DNA of 64,000 nt from Tetraselmis striata (Eukaryota > Chlorophyta > Chlorodendrophyceae > Chlorodendrales > Chlorodendraceae). The notes below the pieces were generated by a model. It saw only the letters and a program-made list of their open reading frames with translations, ran no database searches and was not told the DNA's origin. Position 1 is the first letter of the stretch. Each line of letters opens with the position of its first letter. The stretch spans positions 1 through 64,000 of the forward strand of contig VCJN01001279.1 in the NCBI GenBank assembly GCA_006384855.1, given 5' to 3'. This document shows positions 33,701-46,367 of this stretch, in pieces. The translations under genes were made by a program, and so were the position numbers.

Positions 33701-36398
33701 CCCGCTTCCTTCCACCCCGATGGACCCCCAACAACCCGCAGATTCCATCTTGCTACGCCCGACCGCCCTATCGTGCAATCTAGTGGTCTGCGTCGTGATT
33801 TATGCTGCTCAGGGCACACACTGTATGAATACTTAAATAATGAAATAGTAGCATTGCGGCATGACTTACGTGTGCGGTCGGGGTAAAAGCTACACTGCGA
33901 ATGAAGCCTCCCTACCTATCGGCGGTCGGATGTGGACAAAACTATACAGCAGAACTACAGCGAGTGTTTTATCGGCGCCGAAGCCCAATGTGAGGCTTGT
34001 GATAGGATTCTTATCGGCCCGCCGGCATCCGTGGAGAGAGATGATGTGGCGGAGGCCCGCAGACGAGGGGGAAAAAGTTCGCTCGGTTCTGTCTCTGATG
34101 CACGGCGTGCTTTGGATAGAGAGAAACTCGGCGAAATGCCGTCCTGGAGGGTCACCGATGCTCCTCCCCCCGCCTCTATCTCGGCGAACAATCTTAAAGT
34201 AAAAGTAAAGTTCGCCCTGGGACATCGGCCGAAGCCGCCCCAGCACTTGACCTCTTCCGCCAACTGCAGTCGTAGGTCTGGCATAGCCCGTAGACCGTTG
34301 CCTCGTTCGAACCCCGAAGGGCTATCTCTATCTCTAATGCTCAGAAAGTACTGATAATATGCTGGAGTAACACCCCTGGTAAAGGTAATAGTAAAGTTCG
34401 CCCCGAGCGGGACATCACTTGACCTCTTGCGCAAACTGACCTCTTGCGCCAGGAATCGATCCCGGGACCTCTCTCGTACGATCGAGAGATCCCTAATCGC
34501 CCCAGCACTTGACCTCTTGCGCCAACTGCAGTCGTAGGTCTGGCATAGCCAGTAGACCATTTGGCTCATTCGAACCCCGAAGTGCCAATGCATCAACCGG
34601 GGAAACCCAGGACACGCCGGGCCGATATTGCCGAAAATGCATCGGCCAGGATTCGATACCGGGACCTCTCGCGTACAAGACGACCGCTCAGCCGAGCAGA
34701 CAAGGAATGGACCTTGTACAATCTGAACAATCTTACTATCGCTTAGGTGCAGTTGCCTCCGACTCCATCGCACGCAATGCGCCCGGCGCAAGTCTTGCCA
34801 AGCCGTCGAGTACGCCCTTCAACACTCGCAGGCAGAAGCCGCAAAAGCCAAATCAAGTGCCTCGTTGTTGTGGTATAGGATATGTCGCGGCATTTGTACG
34901 TGCGAGTTTCTTTCCCCGTGACGGTGGTTGCTGCGCGGCTTGGGAGAGGGTCCGGCGGTCCGCCTGCCCACGGGGATGTTCGCATCTGACATTGGCCTCG
35001 CCCCTCCCCGCCCGCCTGCCGCGCGCAGTCGCGTGGAAGGAGAAGCCCGGCAGCGCGACGCTGCCCTTCTTTGGCAGCGTGCCCGCCATCCTGGACGAGG
35101 CGGGCAACGAGCTGGAGGGCGCGGCGGAGGGGCTGCTGTGCATGAAGCAGGCGTGGCCCTCCACCATCCGCGGCGTCTACGGCGACCAGGAGCGCTACGA
35201 AAGCACCTACTTCTCCATGTTCAAGGCACCCCCCCCCCCCCCCCCCCCCCCCCTGAACTCCAACCACTCAACTCCAACCACTCAACCTACTCGGCTTACG
35301 ATATGCGCCCCTCCGACCGCTGTGCGTGTGACTTGCCCTGCGCGCGCTGTTAAACCGCCACATCTATCACCCACAGGTGCAGGACGGGGGCTGCGGGCTC
35401 GCTCGCAGTTTCATCTGTTTTGTCGGCCCCGACCCGACCGTCCCTATACACTCTTGCCATCCACCTCTTTACCAACCTCCCCCCCCTCTATCTGCCACGC
35501 AGAGGAGGCGTCGGCACGGGTGTCGACGCCCCCACAGGACAATGATACCGAGAGACTTTTGTGTGTCGTGCACTGTCTTAAGAGCGTTCCTTCATAATAG
35601 ACTATAGCAAGCGCGTACGTGGCACATAATTTCAAACGGCGGTGCGTGGCCGTATTTTGCCACCCTGTTAGCGTTTTCTCATTCTGTTCTATTCTATTCT
35701 GGCATTCTTGTTATCAATGTTGTTCTCTTCTCTTATTATTGTAAGTTCTATCGGAATACACTTTAGCCGAGGTAAGGATTACGCAATCCTCAATGTACAC
35801 TTTATTGCGCGGCGTTTATAATCCTGACAAAGTGCACCATGGTATCCATACCGATAGCGAGTCCATATATGTGTATGTACGCGCGTATTTTACTCGTTTA
35901 GTTTTGCCGTATAAGGAGTGCCGAACGCGTAGAATTACCTTGCAATCGTCGCCAGTATAATCAACGTCATCTTCTCATTGTGCACCACCGGTCCGCATTC
36001 CTGTATTCTAATTAGAACAAAGCACATATACTTTTCCTGAGTAATGGGCAATACAAACTCAACTACTGTACACAGTGCTTGCCGACATCGATTCACAATA
36101 TATCTGTCAGTTTCCTTTCAAAATAATCGAAACTATCGGCACATTTTATATCTCTGTTTCTATTTTCTTTTCTCTATTTCTATTCTATTTCTAATTGCCG
36201 GACTTTCATCCTAATAGACTGTTTCCTAGGCATGACGGAACCGAAACCGGTGACAAGAAGATCGAAATGCTGGCGCGCATTCATTGAAGTATCCGAATTT
36301 GCCTTTCGAGCGCGCGCCGGGGCGGGTCCCACACCGATCAGCGCTCGGCATGATGGAGGGCCTGTCGCCGGCGCCCCCGCGCCAGCATGTGGGACGAG

Positions 36399-36429
<31 letters not shown>

Positions 36430-39400
36430 TTAAAAAAAAGTCAACACGGCGGCGCCGCTGACTGTGATGTCGGACGCCCGCAGGGCTACTACTTCTCCGG
36501 CGACGGCGCCCGGCGCGATGAGGACGGCTACTACTGGATCACCGGCCGCGTGGACGACGTGCGCCCTCCCCCCTTCCCTGGGGTCCCAGGACCTCCTGCC
36601 TTTGGTCCCTTACTGAGACCACAACAGCGACGGGACGCACAAGCACAGGGCGGGCGAAACCCCCGCTTTTCCCTCGCAATAGAAAGCAGTGCTGGAAAAA
36701 AAGCCGGAAACCTTCATATTAAGTTTCTAGGGTTTTAGCCCTAATTATAACCCCTTCGGTCTACAGGTGGCGTTTGAGACTGAAATACTTTCGACGAAAG
36801 AATCGCTTTTGTTTTTGGGGTTCCAATCCGTAACCCAGAATTGTTATTGTTATAGTATCCAGTGTTTCAATACACTGAGAAGGCCTGACCTGACAGAATT
36901 CCTTTATACCGCCAGGGTCTCATTCCCTTTAGGGCTTAAGGTTTTTTCGGCAATTTTGATTTTGAAATTCGGTACAACTTTTAAGTCTCGGTCAGCTTCG
37001 CTGTCACGGGCTAACTGCCTCACGGCCCCGGCTACATGTACCCGCATGGGGGCGGCTAGGCCCGATGCATGTGAGCCCTCCGAAGGCCAACCGGCGGTTT
37101 TAACCCTGGTCGTAAAGCCCTGCTCGTACCTTGAACACCGACACACCCTCATGCCCCCCCCCCCCCCATGCCCCCCCCCCCAATGCCCCGCAAGCGCCCA
37201 CCCTCTCATCACACATGCAGCCATTCAGCCCCTCCTCCCCCCTCCCCCCCCCCCCCCCCCGGCCCCGGCGATCCAGCGGATGTCGAGGTGCTTGACATAC
37301 CATCTCGCCGTGCCTCCTTAGTTGGCTCAATGCTCCGCGTCGCCCGGCAGGTGATCAACGTGTCGGGGCACCGCATCGGCACTGCGGAAGTGGAGTCCGC
37401 GCTGGTGCGGCACAAGGTGGGCGGCCCGCCGCAAACCGCACAGCACCGCGCGGGCAGTGGAAGGGGCCGCCCGCCGCCATGACCACGAAACCCTAAAACC
37501 CTAAATCTCCCCCCCACCGCCCACCACATACACAAACACACACCCGGAGCTCGTCACTCTTGTTCACCCATTCGCCATCATTGTAGTTTCCGCCCCGGCA
37601 TCGGCGCTTATCCAATGTCTCTAAATGCCCGCAACGCCGCTCTGCGCCACTGTCTCCGTGCGCTGCTGCTTTGGCAGTGCCACCTCCCCCCTCGCCCCCA
37701 ACTTTCCCTCGCGCGTACCTTTCCCTCGCATTACTCGAATGGGCCGACGCCTAAACGGGTAGGGCGGACCTTGCGTGGTCAGTGCTGGGTATTTTGATGG
37801 CAGTGTTTTAGACGGCGGTGATCCAACAATGTTGGAAATTCCGTCACTGGCCTCCAATTAGTCTTGCGGAATGCTTCGGCAATTTGCTTGATGACTGTAA
37901 CGGAGCGTCGCCTACCCAGGGCTTTCCGTAACTGGATTGCTGCCTAAACGGCCGTCGTGGTGCATCGCTGCCAGTCCTGTCCCGGGGTCGAAAAAAACCT
38001 TCATCTTCCCCCCTCTCCGTCCCCCCCCCCCCCCCCCCCCCCTCTGCCTCGCGCTTACCACAGCCACTCACACCCCCCAACCCGACTGCCCCCGCAGGCC
38101 TGCGCGGAGGCGGCGGTGGTGGCGTACGAGCACCCCATCAAGGGGCAGGGCATCTACGCCTACGTCACGCTCATGCAGGTGCGGCGGGGGGGCATGCTCC
38201 CCCCCCCCCCGCCCCCCGCCCACCTTCACTCTTGCCTCCTTGCCTTCCCCTCCTCACAGTCACACACGTGATTGAAATTGAATTTGAAATTTGTTACAAC
38301 TGAAGCAAGCTCTTCTGTCTTGACAAGCTGTCTTTGCCCATCACCGGGAAAGGGCCCGCCCCCGTTCCATAACCCACGTAGGGTCCGCTGATTAACAGCG
38401 CGCAGGGCGGGGGGGGGGGGGGGGGGGGCTTTGTAGGCCACGTGGCTATGTTGTAGGCGTACAGTGGTGGTAGTCATCATCAACGGGCGCGTGCACGCTT
38501 GGTGCTTCGGTCGGGGGTGATGACACGCGTACCAGGGCGCCGGATGCGGACGATCATGCACAAACACGCGGCCACTGGACCGCCCGACCGTGCGGTTTCC
38601 CGCCGTCCCCCCCCCCCCCCGAATCTCGCCGCCTGCTCCAACGCCGCGCTCCACCGGCGGCGGCCGAGCGGCTAGGCCGCCTGGCCGTGTCGCTGCCGTG
38701 GCCAGCTCCCGCCTTGAGCTGCTGCCAGCGGTGTCTCCGGACGCCCCCGGGGGGTCGGAGGTGCAGGCGGGGAGAAGCACCCCCCCCCCTGCTGCACCGC
38801 TGGCCCACACATTCTACTTCTGGGCGCTCGATTGAACCGCCGGACTTGATGGGTCCTCTGTAACACTCCACCGGTGCTTCCGTTACCGCGACATCGGTCA
38901 TCCTTACCGTCTCAATCTACCCACACCGCGTGGTCGTACTGGACAGTCTGCTTTCACCAGAGGGGGGGGGGGGGTGGGGTGGGTGTGGGGGCTTGAAAGA
39001 GTTGACGGTGGTGTATCGGCCTCAGACCCTCTTTATTGGGGGGGAGGGGGGGGGGGGGGGGGGGGCAGCCAAGCCCTCGTTCTTCATTTCCCATTTGTGA
39101 TGGCGTTACTATGGCACCACAGATAACGCGATCGGGTCATTCGGTTTATGCTGCGGTGCTTCGGGCTGACCCTCGTGCGCTTCTCCAGCAACGCCCCGAG
39201 TAGCGGATTACAGGCAGGGGACCCGTACATTACCCCCCCCCCCCCCCCCCCCCCGCCCCCCTTGGTCCCCTTAACCTCTGGCCCCTGGCCCCTTGTCTGG
39301 GCATCTGCTGCGTGTGAATGAGGCGCGAGGAAAGCGATGGCGCGCTGACGTGGCGGGGCCTGCTGCCCGGCTGCCAGGGCACGGAGCCCTCGGATGAGCT

Positions 39401-40095
39401 GCGCAAGTCGCTGGTGATGGCGGTGCGCGAGCAGATCGGCGCATTTGCCGCGCCGGACGTCATCCACTGGGCGCCCGGTGGGACCCCCCCCCCCCCCCCC
39501 CCCACACTGGGGGAGGAGCGTTGCTTCGGCCCGTTGGCGATAGCGGTGGCCCCCCTGATTGTATCGGGTCAACGCGGATATCAAGCCCGTAACACTTTGT
39601 TGCGTCTGAGGGCCGCCAACGATGTAAATTGCGCCGGTACTCGACAGGTCGATAGTCCAGCGGTGTGCGCTCATGTCAAGGATTGTCTGCTGATGTGTTG
39701 GTGGCAGTCTTTCTACGGCCTGTCCTTCAAGCGCGCCCAAAGGGGGGGGGGGGGGAGGGCTACAACAAGTTAGTAATTCACTATCATGTCTAGTTTGCGA
39801 GGTTCTAGGGTTATTAGGGATTAGGGTATTCTAGGGTTTTGCAGGGGCTTCAGCGCTTGCCGAGTTGGGTTATTGCGCCGAGCGGTTTCGGTGCGGATCT
39901 CGTATTTCCTAAACACATGGTGCCCCCCCCCCCCCCCCCCCCCCCCCAAAAGGCCTGCCCAAGACGCGCTCCGGCAAGATCATGCGCCGCGTGCTGCGCA
40001 AGATCGCCGCGCAGGAGGAGGAGCAGCTGGGGGACACATCCACGCTCGCGGACCCCAGCGTGGTGGACACCCTGCTGGAGCTGCGCGGCCAGTGA
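27544..40095 (+). CDS. ACS: Acetyl-CoA synthetase (AMP-forming), 22 exons, transit-like N-terminus
   Basis: It activates acetate to acetyl-CoA through acetyl-AMP. Exons: 27544-27598, 28038-28159, 28266-28358, 28496-28579, 28784-28909, 29042-29149, 29280-29421, 30050-30177, 30524-30616, 30822-30897, 31550-31608, 31797-31863, 31970-32028, 32170-32238, 32484-32575, 33531-33670, 35029-35225, 36484-36558, 37351-37416, 38098-38178, 39330-39477, 39953-40095; all phases agree, 740 residues. Motifs: [31 protein letters not shown] (joined across an intron), [94 protein letters not shown] and [12 protein letters not shown] (lysine that is acetylated in this family). The first ~85 residues are Arg/Ala/Ser-rich and lack acids, like a plastid or mitochondrial presequence. 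Intron 17 has a GC donor; nearly all introns contain poly-C, and some hold R1 and S1 repeats. Confidence 0.95.
34195..34730 (-). repeat. S1 tRNA-derived SINE, clustered copies in ACS intron 16
   Basis: On the minus strand the element begins near 34725 with a tRNA-like head: an A-box-like CTCGGCTGAGCGGTCGTC and a B-box-like GGTATCGAATCC spaced as in a tRNA gene. It continues through GGGTTCGAATGAGCC and CTATGCCAGACCTACGACTG to a fixed tail, GAGGTCAAGTGCTGGGGCGG...GGGCGAACTTTACTTTTAC. A second, partial copy lies at about 34200-34370 and a third fragment between (34370-34500). All are in the same orientation, opposite to the ACS gene. Confidence 0.7.
37750..38003 (+). repeat. R1 repeat, copy 3, in ACS intron 19
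   Basis: This is a long copy starting with GTAGGGCGGACCTTGCGTGG and GATGGCAGTGTTTTAGACGG, then AATTAGTCTTGCGGAATGCT through GCCAGTCCTGTCCCGGGG and an A-run. The upstream 90 bp are shared with the copies at 48780 and 59410, so the full-length element is at least ~250 bp. It lies in sense orientation within the intron. Confidence 0.8.
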
Positions 40096-40555
40096 GACCT
40101 CCGCCCCGCCAGTCCGTCACCCCGACCACCGGCGCACGCCTGCCTGGCGGACTGCCTGGTGAGAGGACGCCGATGCCGCCGGGACGGCGCAGCACCGTCG
40201 CTTGGCGCCGGCGAGAAGGGGCTGGTAGCGGATGGCTCATGCCGTGAAACCACTTTTTAACCATTAGGGGCACTCGCCGGCTGTTTAATTCCACGCCTGC
40301 CGTGCTGCCTCCCCAGAATGCCCCTCGTCTCCACGCCCGGTGAGGGCCTTCGCTGATGGGCCGCCCTACCGGAATGGTGTGGCCTACCTGTGGCATACGG
40401 GTATGGTCCCCTGCTCAATTCAGTACGCGCGCATGGGGATCCTGCGCCGCATCAGCACCGCCCCGGGTGAGGACACCGTGGGCGTCAAGTACTACCGAGC
40501 GGGTGGGGCCAGGCGTCCTCGGCCTCCGATATGAGCATCCACAGAAGGAATACGC

Positions 40556-40596
<41 letters not shown>

Positions 40597-41475
40597 ATCA
40601 TACATATATACCTGCACATATGTGTGTATATATATACACATATGTGTGTAAGTATATATGTATGATTAGATATATGTAGATATGATATATTCGTGGGATG
40701 ATCTGGTCGAACGATTGCCTTCCCAATGTTGCCCTAAATTGGTCGCCCGCCTTGGTACTCTTTCCGTCAACGGTGTCGGCAACGGTGGGTGGGTGGGTGT
40801 TGCCCATTATAATGCAAACGCCGCGGGCACCCACAGAAAGCTTACGGACAACCCGTGTGACGGATACTACAATGTTGCCCTATATTATATAATATAATAT
40901 AATATCGGGTCTTCAGGATATCGGGTTGTTAGCTTATTACATTAAATGAAATGTATTCCAGGTCGGCAAATGTAAATGAGTAGTGTTGCTGATGACTGCT
41001 ACTAATTATGTACCACCAGCTATTTATAGCGCATATTCCCACAGCGCAAATGTGCATATGTGACTATTATATCACTGTTCATCTAGCGTCATTGCCCCAT
41101 CGCATCCGCGCTCGGGAAGAGCCGCCCAATTATTAAGTAGCGAGCAGCAGGTAGTATGGTTTCGGAGCACACAGTCTTGTGGTTTCGGAGCAGTACCAGT
41201 ACCTGTGATGGACTGAATTTCTTTCCTACATATATCATCGTCGTCGTCGTTTTGCGCTACTCGCGAGCGCACGACGTACTGCCACCCCGTACTGCTGCTA
41301 ATACTACTACGGCGCGCCGGCGGGTCGTCGTCGCCATCTCGGCTGCCCGCACGGGCCGGGGCGGGACAGAACGTCTTAGTAGGCATCGCGCCAAGAATCC
41401 CATCCTTATCTGACCTGCCGGGCGGGCGTCACCGCGCTCTTCAGCGCCGCGTAGCCCCTCGCCACGCAGGCGAGC
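40096..41475. other. Intergenic region with microsatellites
   Basis: It contains the ACS 3' region, a (TC)n-(TA)n microsatellite with ATATGTGTGTATATATACACATATG-like palindromes at about 40555-40680, and TATAATATAAT repeats near 40885-40905. A 64-codon plus frame at 40340-40534 was seen but has no recognisable family and no partner exon. The SET gene promoter should be at the right end. Confidence 0.45.
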
Positions 41476-44400
41476 ATGCAGACATGCATGCTGGCGCGGG
41501 TGCCGCTCAGCGCGGTGCTCCGTGGGGTGGGCCGCCTGGCGAGGGATCGGCCGCGGGCGAGACAGCGGGCGGCATATTGCTCCGCGGCGGCGCCGTTCGA
41601 CGGGCTGCTTGATGCGGAGACGGCGTCGCTGCCGCTGCGGGTGGCCAAGGTGCGCGCGCTGGCGACCCCTCCCGTGCCAGTCACGACCAGCACCTCCCTC
41701 TCGGACACCCCCCCCCCCCCCCCTCTGGCTTAGGCACGTTGGATGGGGGTGCGGTTTTGCGGGCACCGGCAGCAGCGCTCGGCACTGGTACTGGCGCGCC
41801 CCCTCGCGAACTTTTGCCGATATCACCGCACATCGCGAGCCTTGCCGCAATACCCTCGTCGCCCTGTTGCCCCTTAGCGCTCCTCTGCTCGCCGAATCAC
41901 CTGCGCCCAAAGTGCTACGCTGCTCCAATAGGCGGCAGTGCCTCCTCTGGACACGTTCGCACAGCATACGCCACGCGGTCATATTAAAACGCGCTGCGTC
42001 ACGGATGCCGCCGCATCTTGGTAGTCGTAGCTACTCGTACTTTTTATTTATTTATTTCCATCATTTTCCGCGACAAATAGAGGCGGATTGTTACTACTCG
42101 TCGTAGCTGGTAATATTGTATGCCTCAAGGGGGCACGACCACTGTCCAGCACGCAGACCAAGCCGTCTCGTTCCGCAGGGTCCAGTCCACCCCTGCTCAC
42201 CCGAGCTTGTCATTGTGCTGCTCCTGGGCAGGTGCCGGACGCGGGCAACGGCGTGCTCGCCTCGAGGGACATCCGCTACGGGGAGCGCATCCTGGTGGAG
42301 CGGCCGCGGCTGCTCTACCCGGCCGCCGACAGGCTGCACTCGGTACGCTGATGCCGCCCACTCTTTCAACCCTTAACCATTATATTCTCGGGTTTATCTC
42401 GATGCCTCGATTTCTACGGAGCTGTATGTAGTAGAAGGGCATCCACGCCTTCCCCTTCGGGCAAGCGTATACTCCCTTCCCATGTTTTTATTATATTTCT
42501 TTTCATTAGATTACTGTTCGCCTTTCTGTCTGTCCGCCCCCGAGACCCTCCGCGTAACCCCGCAACCCCTCGCCCAGCCTCCCCACTGACCCGCCGCCCC
42601 TCTGTGTGCCAGGTCTGCTACACCTGCCTGAAACACCTCCCCGCCTCGGCCCCCGTCACCTCGGCCGGGCATGCCTTCTGCGGGCAGCCCTGCGCCGCCG
42701 CCGCGGAGGACTCCTTCCTGGCGGTCGAGGCGGCTGCGGACCTGGAGCCCCTGGCAGAGCACTGCGCCGGGACAGGCGAGCGCTTCCCGCTGCTCGCGGC
42801 GCGCCTCGCATGCGAAGTCATCCAGCATGATGCCGCCGGCCCGGCCGCCAAGACCCAGGTAACCCTAAACCCTAAACCCCCCCCCCCCCCCCCCCCAATT
42901 AACGCACAGTCTCCTCGCCCTTCCACTCCGGCCCTACACCAGGCGCCCCCAATACCCTGCGCCTGCAGACATATCGATCAGGCTAGACCCCCCCCCTTTC
43001 CCAGCTGTCAGTACATCGCTGACTGGGCGGCCATCCCGCCAGCTCGGGCAACAATGGCACTCGATACGCAACGTCAATCCGATCGTCACTGTGTCGCTGA
43101 ATCGGCGATGCCCTTGCCGTACGTGAGAAAGCCTTGCCGCTGGGGCCTACTTCAGTCATGATCGGCGAGCTCTCCTATTGACGACGACACACCACCGGCA
43201 TCGATAGGCCGGCCACCCTTGAATGCCCGCTTGGCTTTGGCAAGCACCGGCCAGCATGTGGAGCATGCCAGGCAAGTGTAGGGGCGCAGGCTAGGGCAGC
43301 CCCTGCAGCAGCACTTCCCGTCCGTCTGTCTGTGTCTGCAGTGGGGGCATGACATGATGACAGAGTTAGCGGCTACTACCGCTGCGAGTCACAATCATAG
43401 AATTAGGCGAACGACACCACTCAGCGCCAGGAGAAATACATGGCCTGCCTGGCCTGCCTGGGTATGGCATCCCATGGTGCCCACGAGGAAGCCACATGGT
43501 CGATATCAACAGCGACCGACATGAAACTCCTCACCAAGGAGCAACGTTATTGCCCCGTGTGCAGGGACGACTTTTTCGTTCCGTTTATCGCCGCCACCGC
43601 CGGGAGGGGGCTGTACATCGGCATACTGACATGCGTGCGCGGTGTACCAGCCCCTGCGATGAGTGTCTCTTCGGCGGCCGTCACGCTGCTCTGTCGGCTC
43701 AGCAGCAGCAGCTGCATCCCCTTTCGCCACAGTCCCATCCCTATCCACTACGCCGACGCCACTGGCAATCACAGCCCAACTATGTTATCAGGACACAGAG
43801 AACGGCTTTGAGGTGGGGACAGGGGGGGGGGGGGGGGGGGGGGGGGATAGCACGGGGCTGGAATGACACTTCCCAAGCAAAGCCCCCGGACCAGAGGGAG
43901 AGGCTTCAGAAACAGCTGTCGCTACACATCGGGAGGAATGGCGCTGTGAACGCAGTAGCGGCCAAAGGGCACCACCGCGCTCCACATCGGGTACACATCT
44001 CATAGGCCACAGCCCCCCTCCCCCCCGGGCATTGCCGCTTCTCCCAGTCCCCTAAGGTGCGGGGTACGTTGCGTGTCTCGCCCCTCCGCAGGACGCCCCG
44101 GACAGCTGGCTGCGGACGCTGTGCTTTGTGTCCACCCCGGACGTGCCCAAGGAGTGGCAGGACGCGTGGTACGTGATGGCCGCGGGCCTGATGCACGTGC
44201 GGCCGGCCGGGCTGACGGTCAACCGCATGCAGTGGCTGCTGAGGGAGCGCGTGGGGGTGCAGTGGTTCGCCGACGTGCTCTCCCGCATGCACCTCAACGT
44301 GTTCAAGGCGCGCGCCAGACCCGCCCGGCACTGCCGCCCTCTGGGCGCACCTTGATGGCCATGGCGGCGCTCACATGCTGTACCATCACTCACATGACCC

Positions 44401-45346
44401 TCTTGCCACGTCAGAGCTATAGGGGCCGCGGGGGGGGGGGGGGGGGGGGGGGGGGGTAACTATTGTCATCCACGGGCGCCAATGCACATATATAGACCCG
44501 CAGTATGGGCCTGATATTTGGGCGGCATGCTACCTATACGGACATTTGCTACAGTTAGGTGTGTTATCGTTTCTTGGGCATTTGTTAATTTGGCAGTCAG
44601 CGCAGGTTCTTATTCGAATTGGCCTTGTCACCCCCTCGGCCCCCTTGAATAGCGAGAGGAGCCTAAAGCGTATCAGGTCACCACAGGCGCCATTTGAAAG
44701 GTCAGCAGACCACGTGGCTCTGCGGCGATGTGTATAGCTCCCCCCCCCCCCCCCCCCCCCCCCCAGTCCATAGCCTTCCAAATGAGTACAGCCAGAGTAA
44801 CGGCAGCGGAGATCCAACCACCGGCCTGCTGTACACCAAGCAATGAATCCAAGCATGCACAGAAAAGGCTGTCATGCAGTTTCCCTGTCATGCAAAAATC
44901 AACGCATGCGAGCCCAAGCGGAAGCAACCTCGCCAGTTTATAAGAATGTTCGGGACTTGGGCAATTTGGAATAGAAAGGAAAAGAATAGAAAATGTGTTG
45001 CTAATTTGCTTTTCTTGCAAGAAAACTGACAGATACATCTGAGTCGTATTGCGAATCGATGACGGACAGCACTAAGGACATCCTGTTGGAAACGGATGAA
45101 TGTCCCCCCCCACCGTCTCCCCCTTCTTACTTGCATGTCAACCTTGTCCCCGCCCCCCAGGTCACCTACCCGCGGCCGCTGTCGGCGGACGGCTTTGTGT
45201 CGCTGCGCGACATGGGCTCCGCCGACCTGGCCGACATGCTGGGCGGGCAGAGCGGGACCGCCGCGTACCGCCTCGCGAGCCTCTTCAACCACTCGTGCGA
45301 GCCCAACGTGGACGTCAACTTCCCGCAGCAGGTTGGGCGGCGAGTC

Positions 45347-45378
<32 letters not shown>

Positions 45379-45771
45379 TTCTTGGCCACCGTCCCCTCCG
45401 ACCTCCGCGCGGGTACCCCAGCAGACAGCTCCCCCACAGGCACACGCAGGCTGACGCGACTGAGGCGGCGCGGGGCAGGACGCGGAGATTGTGCTGACGG
45501 CGGCGCGGGACATTGCGGAGGGCGAGCAGCTGTTCGTGAGCTACATTGACTCGACGCAGGTGCGGCCGGGCAGGGGGGGATCGTTGCACGGCATGCCGTC
45601 ACGCTCATGCGGGGGCGCATGGGTTTGCGGGCGGTAGGGCTGAGCGCGCCGCACGCGCGTGCCCCTGGTCGCCCCCGGCAGGCGTACGAGCAGCGGCAGA
45701 AGTACCTCAAGTGGGCGTACGGCTTCCGGTGTCAGTGCGCGCTGTGCGCCGACGAAGCGGCGGAGCAGTAG
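41476..45771 (+). CDS. SET-domain protein with cysteine-rich (MYND-like) insert
   Basis: Seven exons, 41476-41649, 42232-42342, 42613-42858, 44092-44307, 45161-45331, 45479-45559 and 45682-45771, are in phase and give 362 residues. Residues 59-95 give the N-terminal SET half (GNGVLASRDIRYGERILVE). A cysteine-rich insert follows (VCYTCLKHLP...HAFCGQPC), then a helical region, then the catalytic half: LASLFNHSCEPNVDVNF, ARDIAEGEQLFVSYID and GFRCQCALC (post-SET). This order (SET-N, Cys insert, SET-C, post-SET) is that of SMYD/ASHR-type lysine methyltransferases; the Cys insert is shorter than a full MYND finger. The first ~45 residues are Arg/Ala-rich without acids, like an organellar presequence, so substrates could be non-histone. 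The intron after 44307 has a GC donor. The enzyme class is confident; substrate unknown. Confidence 0.88.
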
Positions 45772-46367
45772 GGTGCAGGCCAGCAGGAGCCAAGCAGGGG
45801 GCTCTCCACGGCGACGAGCGCCCAGCCGCCGCTGCCACAACATCAGCGGAGCGGCCCACAGTGGGCCCTCGTACAGGAAAATGGAGTCGTTCATTCTCTT
45901 TGAAAAAATCCTGACCCCGGTGCCGTGATCGCCTGTGCTGAAACACCACCCAGGTCCTGCAAGGAGGGATCCACCCGAACAGGCGACACTTTCACGCATG
46001 CGTAATGATTAACAAAGGTCGTACTACAGCGTCCCGCAACAGCGGTCCATGCACCGGCTCTCGCCGTCTCGCAAGTGTGCGTCGACGTCCGTAGCGCAGC
46101 GCCTGCGTACTGTCTGAGGGTGGGGCAAACTCGCGAAACCAATCGGACTCTTAAAAATGCGCGGTGCAGGGATGCCGCGGAACGGCTGTCAGCCCGGTCC
46201 TGCGCAGCAGCGAGGAGGTGCCGGCTGGGGTGCGGGCAGGGGTCCTGCCACCCTGCCACCCACCCCTGCCCAGCCGCTCCTCCGCGCCAGCTTCGGGCCG
46301 AGCGCAGCGGCCCCCTTCAACCCCCACGTGCCTCAGCGGGCAGGGCGGGGCACGCTGTGTAGGGCGC
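45772..46367. other. Convergent intergenic region
   Basis: This holds the 3' ends of the SET gene (plus strand) and the Kazal-like gene (minus strand). No repeat or RNA gene was recognised. Confidence 0.5.

Noticed and set aside
34590-34720. Possible tRNA gene on the minus strand
   Set aside because: A- and B-box-like motifs are present but the cloverleaf does not close, and the same head with attached body and tail recurs elsewhere; it is a SINE head.
40340-40534. 64-codon plus frame after the ACS stop
   Set aside because: It lies outside the ACS reading, has no recognisable family and no supporting exon; listed only as part of the intergenic region.
43440-44005. Several frames inside the third SET-gene intron
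   Set aside because: No splice-compatible exon is needed there: 42613-42858 joins to 44092-44307 in phase, and the frames show no motif.
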